Origin: Pseudomonas congelans
GTDB taxonomy: Bacteria; Pseudomonadota; Gammaproteobacteria; Pseudomonadales; Pseudomonadaceae
Assembly (NCBI RefSeq): GCF_900103225.1
Contig: NZ_FNJH01000001.1
Location: 1,269,533-1,333,532, forward strand
Length of the DNA stretch: 64,000 bases
Direction of reading: 5' to 3'
The stretch's first letter is position 1. Every line of letters begins with the position of its first letter. The position numbers and the translations under genes are program-made. The notes beneath the pieces were generated by a model. That model was given only the letters and a program-made list of their open reading frames with translations, searched no databases and had not been told where the DNA came from. Below are positions 1 through 8,384 of this stretch, piece after piece.

Positions 1-1
1 T

Positions 2-310
2 CTGGAAAACTCGGTGCGCTACACCGATGCTGGCGGCACTGTGCAGGTGCGTGCCGCCCTGCAGGGCGATGAGGTGCGCGTCGATGTGATGGATTCCGGC
101 CCTGGCGTCGACCCGCAGCAATTGCCCAGGCTGTTCGAACGCTTCTATCGCGGTGAAGCCTCGCGTAACCGCGCCAGCGGCGGTGCGGGTCTGGGGCTGG
201 CAATCTGTCACAGCATCGCCCTCGCCCACGGCGGCACCCTGAGCGCCGACCATTCGCCAACGGGCGGCCTCTGGCTGACCCTGTGCCTGCCCGGACACCT
301 GCGCCCATGA
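2..310 (+). CDS. baeS: Sensor histidine kinase BaeS-like, C-terminal end (5' truncated by window)
   Basis: Only the last ~102 residues of a membrane histidine kinase are present. The reading frame is open from base 2 and shows the ATPase (HATPase_c) signatures: an N-box remnant (LENSVRYTD), a G1 box (DSGPGV), an F box (LFERFYRG) and a G2 box ([12 protein letters not shown]). The stop codon overlaps the start of the response-regulator gene (ATGA), so the two are translationally coupled. The BaeS assignment rests mainly on the partner, which closely resembles BaeR. In enterobacteria BaeSR senses envelope stress and drug-like compounds; the signal here cannot be read because the sensor domain lies outside the window. 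Confidence 0.8.
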   Translation: MENSVRYTDAGGTVQVRAALQGDEVRVDVMDSGPGVDPQQLPRLFERFYRGEASRNRASGGAGLGLAICHSIALAHGGTLSADHSPTGGLWLTLCLPGHLRP

Positions 311-990
311 CCGCTACAAGCATCGAAACGCCGATTCTTATTGTCGAAGACGAGCCCAAGCTGGCGTCGCTGATGCGCGACTACCTGATCGCGGCCGGGT
401 ATTCGACCCACTGCCTGAGTAACGGGCTGGACGTTGTGCCCGCCGTCAGAGCGAACGCGCCCCAACTGATCCTGCTCGACATCATGCTGCCTGGCCGCAA
501 CGGTATGGACATCTGCAAGGAACTGCGCAGCTTCAGCGACGTGCCTATTGTCATGATCACTGCACGCGTCGAGGAAATCGACCGTTTGCTCGGCCTGGAC
601 CTCGGTGCCGACGACTACATCTGCAAACCGTTCAGCCCCCGTGAGATGGTCGCTCGCGTCAAAGCCATCTTGCGTCGGAGCTCTTCCAGCGAGCCGCACA
701 CGCCCAAGGGTTTGCTGGTGGACGAAGCGCACTACCAGGCCTCGTTCAACGGTGTCACCCTGGACCTGACCCCGGTGGAACTGCGTCTGCTGGCCACCTT
801 CGCCCGCTCTCCGGGCCGAGTCTTCTCCCGCGACCATCTGCTGGACAGGCTCTACTCGGATCACCGAGTAGTGACCGACCGCACCGTGGACAGCCACATC
901 CGCAACCTGCGCCGCAAACTGGAACAGGCCTGCCCCGGTCAGGACCCGATCCAGTCGCTGTACGGGGTGGGCTACAAACTGGAGTTGTGA
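307..990 (+). CDS. baeR: Response regulator BaeR-like (OmpR/PhoB family)
   Basis: This 227-residue protein has a receiver domain (residues ~9-122) with acidic pocket E14/D15, phospho-acceptor D58 in LLDIMLPG and the conserved lysine in YICKPFSP. A winged-helix domain follows (~135-227) with the [18 protein letters not shown] recognition region. The segments EEIDRLLGL and GADDYICKP match what I recall of E. coli BaeR. I chose the ATG that overlaps the kinase stop (ATGA) over an upstream in-frame alternative start because coupled starts are usual for such pairs. It probably controls efflux or envelope-stress genes; no target operon is recognisable nearby. Confidence 0.85.
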   Translation: MTATSIETPILIVEDEPKLASLMRDYLIAAGYSTHCLSNGLDVVPAVRANAPQLILLDIMLPGRNGMDICKELRSFSDVPIVMITARVEEIDRLLGLDLGADDYICKPFSPREMVARVKAILRRSSSSEPHTPKGLLVDEAHYQASFNGVTLDLTPVELRLLATFARSPGRVFSRDHLLDRLYSDHRVVTDRTVDSHIRNLRRKLEQACPGQDPIQSLYGVGYKLEL

Positions 991-1042
991 CCGGCACTGT
1001 GCTGAGCGCACATCATGCATCCATACCGTTCCGAGCGCTCAA

Positions 1043-1620
1043 CATCGGACGCGGAGCGTCCAGAACGGCATGCCCACGCGGAGCATGGGCACGATAGTGG
1101 TCTGGAGAATCTCGTTCCTCACGCTCCAGCGTGGGAATGCCTATCGTGACGCTCCGCGTCACAAATCCGCACCGCGCCGCCGCCCCCAACATCGGACGCG
1201 GAGCGTCCAGAACGGCATGCCCACGCGGAGCATGGGCACGATATTTACAGGACTATCGTTCCTCACGCTCCAGCGTGGGAATGCCTGTCGTGACGCTCCG
1301 CGTCACAAATCCGCGCCGCGCCGCCGCACCCAACATCGGACGCGGAGCGTCCAGAGCGGCATGCCCACGCGGAGCATGGGCACGATAGTTACAGGACTAT
1401 CGTTCCTCACGCTCCAGCGTGGGAATGCCTGTCGTGACGCTCCGCGTCACAAATCTGCGCCGCGCCGCCGCCCCCAAAAGCGGACGTGGAGCGTCCAGAA
1501 AGGCATGCCCACGCGGAGCATGGGCACGATAGTGGTCTGGAGAATCTCGTTCCTCACGCTCCAGCGTGGGAATGCCTATCGTGACGCTCCGCGTCACAAA
1601 TCTGCGCCGCGCCGCCTGCG
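1043..1620. repeat. Four tandem ~145-bp imperfect repeats with internal palindromes
   Basis: Four head-to-tail copies begin near 1043, 1190, 1334 and 1478 (periods 147, 144, 144). Each holds three palindromic blocks: GGACGCGGAGCGTCC, ATGCCCACGCGGAGCATGGGCA-type, and the pair ACGCTCCAGCGT and TGACGCTCCGCGTCA. Copies 1 and 4 share a GTGGTCTGGAGAATC insert where copies 2 and 3 have TTACAGGACTATCG or a close variant. Each unit can fold into several stems, and the block separates baeR from the convergent LLM gene. It resembles the dispersed REP-like intergenic repeats of P. syringae. The open frames running through it are repeat artefacts. Confidence 0.85.
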
Positions 1621-1639
1621 CAACGACAGTCATCACATT

Positions 1640-3040
1640 TCAGGCACTTTCCGTTTGCCGGTTGCGATGCAGCGCAGCCAGGTCGCGGAATCCGGCCCCC
1701 GGATGCCCTGCTTCCAGGCGCGGCCCGTCGCCAAACAGCTTTTCGCGCAACGTGCCCTTGGCGTATTCGGTCTTGTAGACGCCGCGCTTCTGAAGCTCCG
1801 GCACCAACAGCTCGACCGCATCGATGAAGGTTTCATGGGTCAGCGCGTAAGCCAGGTTGAACCCGTCGACGTCGGTTTCTTCAACCCACTCCTGCAGCAG
1901 ATCGGCCACGGTTACCGGACTGCCGACAAACAGCGGGCCGAAGCCACCGATTCCGACCCAATCGGCCAGTGCCTGCGGTGTCCATATCGTGTTCGGGTCT
2001 GCCGTGGAAAAGGTCTCGACGGCCGACTGAATGGCATTGGTGTGAACGTGGCGAAGGGGTTCGTCAGGCTTGAACTGGCTGAAGTCGATGCCCGTCCAGC
2101 CGGAAATCAAGGCCATCGCACCCTCATAACTGACCCAGCTTTTGTATTCCTCGAATTTGGCCCTGGCCTTGGCATCCGTCTCGCCGAGGATCACCGTCTG
2201 CAAATTGAAAATCAGCACCTTTGACGGATCGCGGCCAGCCTCTGCGGTGCGCCGGCGGATATCGGCCACGGTCTTTTTCAGCAGGACTTTCGATGGCGCT
2301 GCAACGAAAACGCATTCGGCGTGCTCGGCAGCGAACTGCTTGCCGCGGCTTGAAGCGCCGGCCTGATAGAGAACAGGCGTGCGTTGCGGCGAAGGCTCGC
2401 ACAAGTGTATGCCAGGCACCTGGAAGTGTTTGCCGACATGGCGGATCTCATGGATTTTGGTCGGATCACTGAATACGCGACGCTCCCGGTCACGCAGAAT
2501 CGCGCCGTCTTCCCAGCTGCCTTCCCAGAGTTTGTAACAAACCTCCAGATACTCCTCCGCGTAGTCGTAGCGCGCGTCGTGTTCGGTGAGTGTTTTCTGG
2601 CCGAGATTCTTCGCGCCGCTTTTCAGGTACGAGGTGACGATATTCCAGCCTGCGCGCCCCTTGGTCAGGTGATCCAGCGTCGACAAGCGACGGGCAAACG
2701 GATAGGGATGCTCGAACGACAGCGATGCGGTCAGGCCGAAGCCCAGGTGTTCGGTCACCAGCGCCATGGGCGGGATGAGCTGCAACGGGTCATTGACCGG
2801 CACCTGAGTGGCCTGGCGAATCGCCGCTTCACCGTTGCCGCGATAAACGTCGTAAATGCCCAGCACATCGGCAACGAACAAACCATCGAACTTGCCTCGC
2901 TCGAGAATTTTCGCCAGATCGGTCCAGTATTCGAGGTCCTTGTACTGCCAGGAGCGGTCACGGGGATGCGCCCAGAGGCCCGGCGATTGATGGCCGACGC
3001 AGTTCATGTCAAACGCGTTGAGGCGGATTTGGCGGGACAT
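1640..3040 (-). CDS. LLM-class flavin monooxygenase (NtaA/SnaA/DszA family)
   Basis: This 466-residue luciferase-like monooxygenase begins MSRQIRLNAFDMNC and has the hallmarks of the NtaA/SnaA/DszA branch: FDGLFVADVLGIYD near residue 55, SFEHPYPFARRLSTLDHLT and GRAGWNIVTS in the FMN-binding half, and a long C-terminal half (VYKTEYAKGTLREKLFG). Family members use FMNH2 from a partner reductase to oxidise sulfonates, sulfones, nitrilotriacetate or thioether-type compounds. An aggag sequence sits upstream of the ATG. It is the last gene of a minus-strand run after the DszC-like fragment and the SfnB-like protein, which suggests use of organosulfur compounds. The exact substrate is unknown, and no dedicated flavin reductase is visible here. 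Confidence 0.85.
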   Translation of the reverse strand: MSRQIRLNAFDMNCVGHQSPGLWAHPRDRSWQYKDLEYWTDLAKILERGKFDGLFVADVLGIYDVYRGNGEAAIRQATQVPVNDPLQLIPPMALVTEHLGFGLTASLSFEHPYPFARRLSTLDHLTKGRAGWNIVTSYLKSGAKNLGQKTLTEHDARYDYAEEYLEVCYKLWEGSWEDGAILRDRERRVFSDPTKIHEIRHVGKHFQVPGIHLCEPSPQRTPVLYQAGASSRGKQFAAEHAECVFVAAPSKVLLKKTVADIRRRTAEAGRDPSKVLIFNLQTVILGETDAKARAKFEEYKSWVSYEGAMALISGWTGIDFSQFKPDEPLRHVHTNAIQSAVETFSTADPNTIWTPQALADWVGIGGFGPLFVGSPVTVADLLQEWVEETDVDGFNLAYALTHETFIDAVELLVPELQKRGVYKTEYAKGTLREKLFGDGPRLEAGHPGAGFRDLAALHRNRQTESA

Positions 3041-3044
3041 ACAC

Positions 3045-3485
3045 TTACTCCTGAAGCTGCGGCGGAACCACGCCATTGAGGCGTTGATTGCCGATAACCT
3101 GATAGTGCCAGCGCAGCGGCTCACGGCCGGCCGGGGCTGGCAATGACGGGCGCTGCCCGGTCAATTCGTACTGAATATTGCCCACCGCCTGCAAAGCATC
3201 GGCGCTGGCAATGACCGCTTCACTGCTGGCGATCAAACCCTGCTCGGTCGAACTATCCAGCCGCCGGGCGCGCTCCAGCAGCGCAGCGGCGACGTCCAGA
3301 CGAATCTGCAGATCCCCGACCTTGCTGATCACATAGGGGTCATCGACGATGCGTTGCAAACCACTGAGCGACCACGGCCGACCGTGCTCACGCAGATAAT
3401 CAAGGGTGTGCTGCAGGCTCTGGCGCGCCTGATCAAGGTCTTCGGTGGCGACTGCCAGTTGCGCGGTAATGGCGGGATGCGTCAT
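3045..3485 (-). CDS. Free-standing C-terminal domain of the DszC/SfnB acyl-CoA-dehydrogenase-like family
   Basis: This 146-residue protein matches only the C-terminal helical part of the neighbouring flavoproteins. It shares a RPW...DP...I..(V/I)GDLQ.RL block and ends in WHYQVIGNQRLNGVVPP, against KYHLIGNQVLNGIAPP in the SfnB-like neighbour. The YWRNARTHTLHDP segment that both neighbours carry before that end is missing. The gene has its own ATG with a ggag upstream and sits 15 bp after the SfnB-like gene and a few bases before the LLM gene, so it is an uninterrupted operon member. It is either a decayed paralogue that has stayed open or an accessory subunit. It lacks the FAD-binding N-terminus and cannot be a normal dehydrogenase. 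Confidence 0.7.
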   Translation of the reverse strand: MTHPAITAQLAVATEDLDQARQSLQHTLDYLREHGRPWSLSGLQRIVDDPYVISKVGDLQIRLDVAAALLERARRLDSSTEQGLIASSEAVIASADALQAVGNIQYELTGQRPSLPAPAGREPLRWHYQVIGNQRLNGVVPPQLQE

Positions 3486-3500
3486 GGGCGTACTCCGTGA

Positions 3501-4724
3501 TCAGTTCCAGGCGTGACGTGGCGGTGCAATACCGTTGAGCACCTGATTGCCGATCAGGTGGTATTTCCAGCGCGCCGGATCATGCAGCGTGTGGGTCCGC
3601 GCGTTGCGCCAGTAGCGGTCAAGATTGAGTTTGCCGACTACCGAGCGGGTGCCGGCCAGTTCGAACAGCTGGCTGCTGGCGAGCAAGGCAATCTGCGCCG
3701 ATAACACCTTGGCCTGGGCGACGATCACCGAGGCCTGCGCGACGCTGGCTTCACTGGGTTCAGCCAGGGCATGGTCGATGGCCTGCCCGGCTTTGGCGAG
3801 GATCGCGTCGGTGCCGTGCAGCCGCCACTGCAAGTCGCCGATGGCAGCAATGCTGAACGGGTCCTGCCAGCCGAAATCCTGCTTGCTGTCGATCCATGGC
3901 CGCGCCAGTCGAGCGTGCTTCAGGGTTTCCTCGAACGCGCCGTGAGCAATGCCGGTGTCCACCGCCGCCTGAATGATCTGCGAAATCGGCCCATTGGCCG
4001 TCGGTTCGTCGAAAGCGCGATGCGCCGGGATCACCGCACTCGAGGGGACGCGGACCGCCTTCAACACGGCCCCGCCGCTGGCCGTGGTGCGCTGCCCGAA
4101 ACCGTCCCAGTTATCGATGATGGTCAGGCCCGGATTGTCGCGCTCGACGAAAGCGATGAACGCCTGATTCTGCTCGTTGACGCCTGAAACCGGCACGATG
4201 TGCGCGAACAGCGCACCCGTGCAGTAGAACTTTTCACCGTCCAGTACCGCGTGCTCGCCATCGAAGCGAATCCGGGTCTGAAAGGCGCTGGCGTTCTTGC
4301 TTTTTGACTCGGAGAACGCATTGCCGAAGCGGTAGCCGGCCAGCGCCTTGCCGAAGTAGTGGCGTTTCTGCTCCTCGGTGCCGGTCTGCAAGAGAATATC
4401 GAGCACGCCCAGATGGTTCTGCGGAATTTGCCCGAGTGAAGGGTCGGCGGCAGAAATGAGCTTGATCACTTCCGCGACGGTGACATAGGAAACGCCCGCA
4501 CCCCCGTAGGCCTTGGGTACGGTAATGGCCCACAGTCCGCTGGCGGAAAATTCATCCAGCTCGGCGACTGGCAGACGCCGTTCGCGATCACGCACGGAAG
4601 CATCTTCAGCGAAGCGACCGGCCAGAACCCTGGCCACTTCGATGGCCTCGGCGTCCGAGCTAATGACGTGCGCTGCGGGAGGTGCGGGAGGTGCGGCAGC
4701 TGGAAAGGAGGAAGGAAAACTCAT
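3501..4724 (-). CDS. SfnB/DszC-type flavin-dependent monooxygenase (acyl-CoA dehydrogenase fold)
   Basis: This 407-residue protein has the acyl-CoA dehydrogenase fold in its flavin-monooxygenase form: an N-terminal helical domain (SASGLWAITVPKAYGGAG), a central beta domain (GEKFYCTGALFAHIVPV; WDGFGQRTTASGG) and a C-terminal four-helix domain ending in RYWRNARTHTLHDP and LIGNQVLNGIAPP. SfnB and DszC relatives oxidise sulfones or thiophenes with FMNH2. I chose the ATG at 4724 because aggag lies 7 bases upstream and the Pro/Ala-rich start leads into the conserved domain; longer upstream frames run through AT-rich promoter DNA. It is the first gene of the minus-strand operon and is divergent from a paralogue at 5151. 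Confidence 0.85.
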   Translation of the reverse strand: MSFPSSFPAAAPPAPPAAHVISSDAEAIEVARVLAGRFAEDASVRDRERRLPVAELDEFSASGLWAITVPKAYGGAGVSYVTVAEVIKLISAADPSLGQIPQNHLGVLDILLQTGTEEQKRHYFGKALAGYRFGNAFSESKSKNASAFQTRIRFDGEHAVLDGEKFYCTGALFAHIVPVSGVNEQNQAFIAFVERDNPGLTIIDNWDGFGQRTTASGGAVLKAVRVPSSAVIPAHRAFDEPTANGPISQIIQAAVDTGIAHGAFEETLKHARLARPWIDSKQDFGWQDPFSIAAIGDLQWRLHGTDAILAKAGQAIDHALAEPSEASVAQASVIVAQAKVLSAQIALLASSQLFELAGTRSVVGKLNLDRYWRNARTHTLHDPARWKYHLIGNQVLNGIAPPRHAWN

Positions 4725-5150
4725 GGACAGGCTCCTGCTCGTTGGCGACAGGTTGAAAACACTCAACACGCTTGACCCTGAACATTGCACAGCCCGTGCC
4801 GGAAAACATTTCCCTTTAAAAGCAGTAGGTTGCACACAGCCACGCCTGACTGGCGGCATCCTGCAGAGCAAAATGTTCGATCGCTGTTGCTGGCCGAACA
4901 GCGGCGCACTCACAGCGCATCCCGCGCAGGCACAGGTATTCCAGGGCTCATGAGCTGCCGGCATGGCTGACAACGCGGTGGGATTTGCCAGCCAGCGGTC
5001 ATGCCGCTGTTGGCGGATCAACAAGAAAACCATCGCCCTAAAAATAAATCATTAAAATCAGCAAGTTACATTCAGGCACAAAGCATGCAGAGAGTCTGGC
5101 GAACCTTCCACCGGCCCGTGTGCCGATCTCTTCGCGCTCAGGAGTACTGC
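4725..5150. promoter_or_regulatory. Divergent intergenic region between two DszC-like genes
   Basis: These 426 bp hold no convincing gene and must contain the promoters of both divergent flavoprotein genes. The right part, around 5036-5085, is markedly AT-rich (runs such as CTAAAAATAAATCATTAAAATC) and is the likely promoter of the 5151 gene. The left part contains CCCTTTAAAAGCAG. I did not find a convincing sigma-54 or CysB-type site by eye. Confidence 0.45.
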
Positions 5151-6389
5151 ATGACTCAAATAACCGGCTCAAACCCGCTCTCGCTGGGGACCGATTACGA
5201 AACCCTGGCCAACCGATTTCGCCCGATCTTCCGTGAGATCAGCGCTGGCAGCGTCGAACGCGAAAAAGCCCGCGCCCTGCCCTACGAACCGATTGCCTGG
5301 CTGAAGAAAGCCGGTTTCGGCGCTGTGCGGGTGCCCATCGAATATGGCGGCGCAGGTGCTTCGATCAGCCAGCTGTTTCAACTGCTGATCGAACTGGCCG
5401 AAGCCGACTCGAATATTCCGCAAGCCCTGCGCGCGCATTTCGCTTTCGTCGAGGACCGTCTGAATGCACCACCCGGCGCGGACCGTGACCAATGGTTTGC
5501 GCGCTTTGTGGCCGGGGATCTGGTCGGCAATGGCTGGACCGAAGTTGGCGCGGTGAAAATCGGCGACGTGATTACCAAGGTCAGCCCGCAAGGCGATGGC
5601 TTCGTGCTCAACGGCACCAAGTTCTACAGTACCGGCAGTATTTTTGCCGACTGGATCGACGTCTATGCCCAGCGCTCCGATACCGGCGCCGATGTGATCG
5701 CGGTCGTCGAAGCCAGGCATGCCGGCGTGCGTCACAGTGACAATTGGGACGGATTCGGCCAGCGCACCACCGGCAGCGGCACCTCGGTCTACGACAACGT
5801 GCCGCTGCCGGCCACACACGTCATACCGTTCGAGCAACGCTTCAAATACCAGACCGCGTTTTATCAACTGGTACTGCTGGCGGTGCTGGCCGGTATTGGT
5901 CGAGCAGTCGAACGCGACATCGCTCAGGAAGTGCGCGATCGCAAACGCGTCTTCAGCCATGGCAACGCCGGGAGCGTCAGCCAGGACTCACAAGTGCAGC
6001 AAGTGGTCGGTCAGATCGCCGCTCAGGTCTACGCCGCAGAGGCCGCAACGCTGCGCTCCGCCGAGCCGTTGCAGCGTGCGTACGTGGCACGTTTCGGCAA
6101 TGACCCACAGCGGGAAAAAGACGCCAATATCGCCGCCGAAATCGAGACGGCCAAGGCCCAGGTGATCGTCTCGGAACTGGTATTGCGCGCTGCAACTGAG
6201 CTGTTTAACGCACTGGGCGCTTCAGGTGTCAGCGTCAACAAGGCGCTGGACCGCCACTGGCGTAATGCCCGCACCGCGGCATCGCATAATCCGCTGATCT
6301 ACAAGGCGCGCATTGTCGGTGACTGGCGCATCAACGGCACCGAGCCGCCATTTGTCTGGCAGATCGGCAGCGGTAAAGGCAACGCTTGA
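5151..6389 (+). CDS. DszC-like flavin-dependent monooxygenase (acyl-CoA dehydrogenase fold)
   Basis: This 412-residue protein is a paralogue of the SfnB-like protein encoded divergently. It shares a central block (GTKFYSTGSIFADWIDVYA; WDGFGQRTTGSG) and the C-terminal signature RHWRNARTAASHNP followed by ARIVGDWRINGTEPP. The ATG at 5151 is preceded by GGAG at a good distance; an upstream in-frame start would add residues encoded by AT-rich promoter DNA. DszC homologues take reduced FMN from solution and oxygenate sulfur heterocycles or sulfones. Together with the LLM enzyme this suggests a desulfurisation or sulfone-use pathway. The gene converges on the ABC transporter operon, with only 7 bp between stop codons. 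Confidence 0.85.
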   Translation: MTQITGSNPLSLGTDYETLANRFRPIFREISAGSVEREKARALPYEPIAWLKKAGFGAVRVPIEYGGAGASISQLFQLLIELAEADSNIPQALRAHFAFVEDRLNAPPGADRDQWFARFVAGDLVGNGWTEVGAVKIGDVITKVSPQGDGFVLNGTKFYSTGSIFADWIDVYAQRSDTGADVIAVVEARHAGVRHSDNWDGFGQRTTGSGTSVYDNVPLPATHVIPFEQRFKYQTAFYQLVLLAVLAGIGRAVERDIAQEVRDRKRVFSHGNAGSVSQDSQVQQVVGQIAAQVYAAEAATLRSAEPLQRAYVARFGNDPQREKDANIAAEIETAKAQVIVSELVLRAATELFNALGASGVSVNKALDRHWRNARTAASHNPLIYKARIVGDWRINGTEPPFVWQIGSGKGNA

Positions 6390-6396
6390 GGAGCAC

Positions 6397-7383
6397 TTAC
6401 GCCGCGTTACGCAGCAGGTGGCGGCTGGTGAAACTGAACGCCAGCACCAAAAAGATCAGCGCCCCGGTCGCGACCTGCTGCCAATAGAAGTTCCAGCCGA
6501 TCAGCAACAGGCCATTGGCGATCACGTTGATGAACAGCACACCCAGCAGCGTACCCGGAATATTCGGGCGCCCTTGACGGCTGAGCGTCGTACCGATGAA
6601 CACGGCACCGATGGCATTGATCAGGTAAGCGTTGCCTGACATCGGCACGTAGGCGTTGACCGTCGAACTGAGCAGGATACCCGCCACCGCACAGGCCAGT
6701 GCACTGGCGAAAAACACCTGCACGGCAATGCGTCGCGTGGGCAGGCCCGAGTAATACGCCAGTTGCGGCTGCGTGCCCAGCGCAAGGATTTCGCGGCCCA
6801 GACGTCCGCGTGCCAGGACCAGCCCGTAAAGTCCTGCCAGCAACCCGACCACCAGCAGCGGCAAAGGCACGCCCAGGATCAACACGCCGCTGATCCCCGG
6901 CAACATGCCCTGAGCGATATAGATCGGCTGGCCACCGTCGGATAACAACTGTTGCACGCTGGTGCCGATAAACAGCGTACCCAGCGTCGCCAGGAACGGC
7001 GAAATACGCAGCCCGGCGATCAGCATTGCATTGAACGCCCCGGCGATGCCGCCTGCCAGCAAGGCCACCGCAATGGCTGCGCCCAGACCATGACCACCAT
7101 TCAGCGTAACTACGAAACCGAGGCTGGCAAAGTCCAGTGCCGTTCCCACCGACAGATCAATACCACCAGCAGCAACAGCCCAGGTCATGCCGATTGCCAC
7201 GATGGCCAGCAATACGAAGTTGTTCAGCACCAGGCTCGACAGATTGCCCCAACTCAGAAAGCCCGGCGCACTGATCGCGAAAAACAGCAGAATAATCAGC
7301 ACCAACAGTGGCAGGACCGCTGGCAAAAGGCGCGGCAGAACCTTTACCAGCGTCGAAGAGGTATTCACGGTCAGCGTACTCAT
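6397..7383 (-). CDS. CUT2-type ABC transporter permease 2
   Basis: This 328-residue inner-membrane protein has about 8-10 hydrophobic segments and the RbsC-family signature GGIDLSVG (about residues 73-80), with the C-terminal loop GAVFIGTTLSRQGRPNIPGTLLG. It is the last gene of a four-gene minus-strand operon; its ATG overlaps the stop of the first permease by 4 bases. CUT2 systems import monosaccharides or sugar-like molecules such as ribose, xylose and autoinducer-2. With two different permeases the channel is probably a heterodimer. The substrate cannot be named; the neighbouring DszC/LLM genes hint at a non-sugar or sulfur-containing ligand, which is inference. Confidence 0.85.
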   Translation of the reverse strand: MSTLTVNTSSTLVKVLPRLLPAVLPLLVLIILLFFAISAPGFLSWGNLSSLVLNNFVLLAIVAIGMTWAVAAGGIDLSVGTALDFASLGFVVTLNGGHGLGAAIAVALLAGGIAGAFNAMLIAGLRISPFLATLGTLFIGTSVQQLLSDGGQPIYIAQGMLPGISGVLILGVPLPLLVVGLLAGLYGLVLARGRLGREILALGTQPQLAYYSGLPTRRIAVQVFFASALACAVAGILLSSTVNAYVPMSGNAYLINAIGAVFIGTTLSRQGRPNIPGTLLGVLFINVIANGLLLIGWNFYWQQVATGALIFLVLAFSFTSRHLLRNAA

Positions 7384-8384
7384 TGTTCACCCTCCCGACG
7401 GCCGAATGCCCCGGAAAATGCCACCACCAACAGAATCAACACGCCTTGCACGCCGTTGACCCAGAAGCTGGAAATGTTCAGTAATTGAAAGCCGTTGATC
7501 AGGAAGCCCAGCAGCAGTGTCGCCAACAGGGTGCCGGGGATGTTGGCGGTCAGACGCCGCGAGAACACCACGCCGAGAAAGGCGATGGCCACCACTGACA
7601 GCAACATGTCGCCGGAACCGGTCGTGCTGCCGCTGAAAAACGCTGCGGAGCAGAACGCAGCTGTCGCAGCGCAGCCTCCGGCAATCAGGTAACTGGCAAA
7701 CACATAGCGCCGCAGATTCAGCCCGGCAGCCTCGGCGGCTTGCGGGTATTCGCCGATGGCGTACAGACGCAGGCCGAACGCGCTGCGCTGAATCAATAGC
7801 CATAACACCGCCGCGACACCCAGCAGCACCCAGGCCAGCGCCGGAACACCCAGCCAGACGCCGGACACCAGGCTGTCCAGCAATGCAGAGTCGGTCGCCA
7901 GCACAGTGTTCTGGGTCAGTACGAGCTCCAGCCCGGCAATCAGGTTCATGCTCGCCAGCGTCGCCAGTAACGGCGGCAGGCGTAAAAACACCACCGCCAG
8001 GCCATTCAACGCGCCGACCAGCAGGCCGCAGCCGAACGTCAGGCCAATCGCTTGCCAGGCATCGAACCCGGCATTGTTCAGGCTGCTGTAGACGGCCGCA
8101 CACAGACCGAGATTGGCCGCCAGCGACAGGTCCAGGCCGCCGCTGACTACGTTGGAACCACCACCGATGACCACGCAGGTCAGGCCCAGCGCGAGTATGC
8201 CGAGCGTTGCTGACTGGGCGAACACGTTGCTGATGTTGCCGATGCTGAGAAAGTTCGGCGCACTGACGGCAAAGCCGAGCAGAATCGCCAGAAACACCAG
8301 CAACGAACCGCGCTGCGCCAGTTGCACGAGCCAGCGTTGCGCCGGGTCGCCAGCCTGCGCGACGGATAGATCAAGCTCGGACAT
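7380..8384 (-). CDS. CUT2-type ABC transporter permease 1
   Basis: This 334-residue RbsC-family permease carries GGLDLSLAANLGLCAAVY, multiple hydrophobic helices and the late motif AIAFLGVVFSRRLTANIPGT. I chose the ATG at 8384 because GGAGG stands six bases upstream; a longer reading would reach further into the ATPase gene. The start lies 14 bp inside the end of the ATPase gene and the stop overlaps the next permease start (ATGA), so the operon is tightly coupled. Confidence 0.85.
   Translation of the reverse strand: MSELDLSVAQAGDPAQRWLVQLAQRGSLLVFLAILLGFAVSAPNFLSIGNISNVFAQSATLGILALGLTCVVIGGGSNVVSGGLDLSLAANLGLCAAVYSSLNNAGFDAWQAIGLTFGCGLLVGALNGLAVVFLRLPPLLATLASMNLIAGLELVLTQNTVLATDSALLDSLVSGVWLGVPALAWVLLGVAAVLWLLIQRSAFGLRLYAIGEYPQAAEAAGLNLRRYVFASYLIAGGCAATAAFCSAAFFSGSTTGSGDMLLSVVAIAFLGVVFSRRLTANIPGTLLATLLLGFLINGFQLLNISSFWVNGVQGVLILLVVAFSGAFGRREGEQ

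Noticed and set aside
1043..1620. Tandem array considered as a CRISPR
   Set aside because: The unit is 144-147 bp with no unique spacers and no cas genes nearby; palindromic intergenic repeats explain it better.
5169..5960. Long antisense open frames inside GC-rich genes (for example opposite the DszC-like gene)
   Set aside because: Such frames are shadows of high-GC codon bias and do not match any family; the sense genes explain the DNA.
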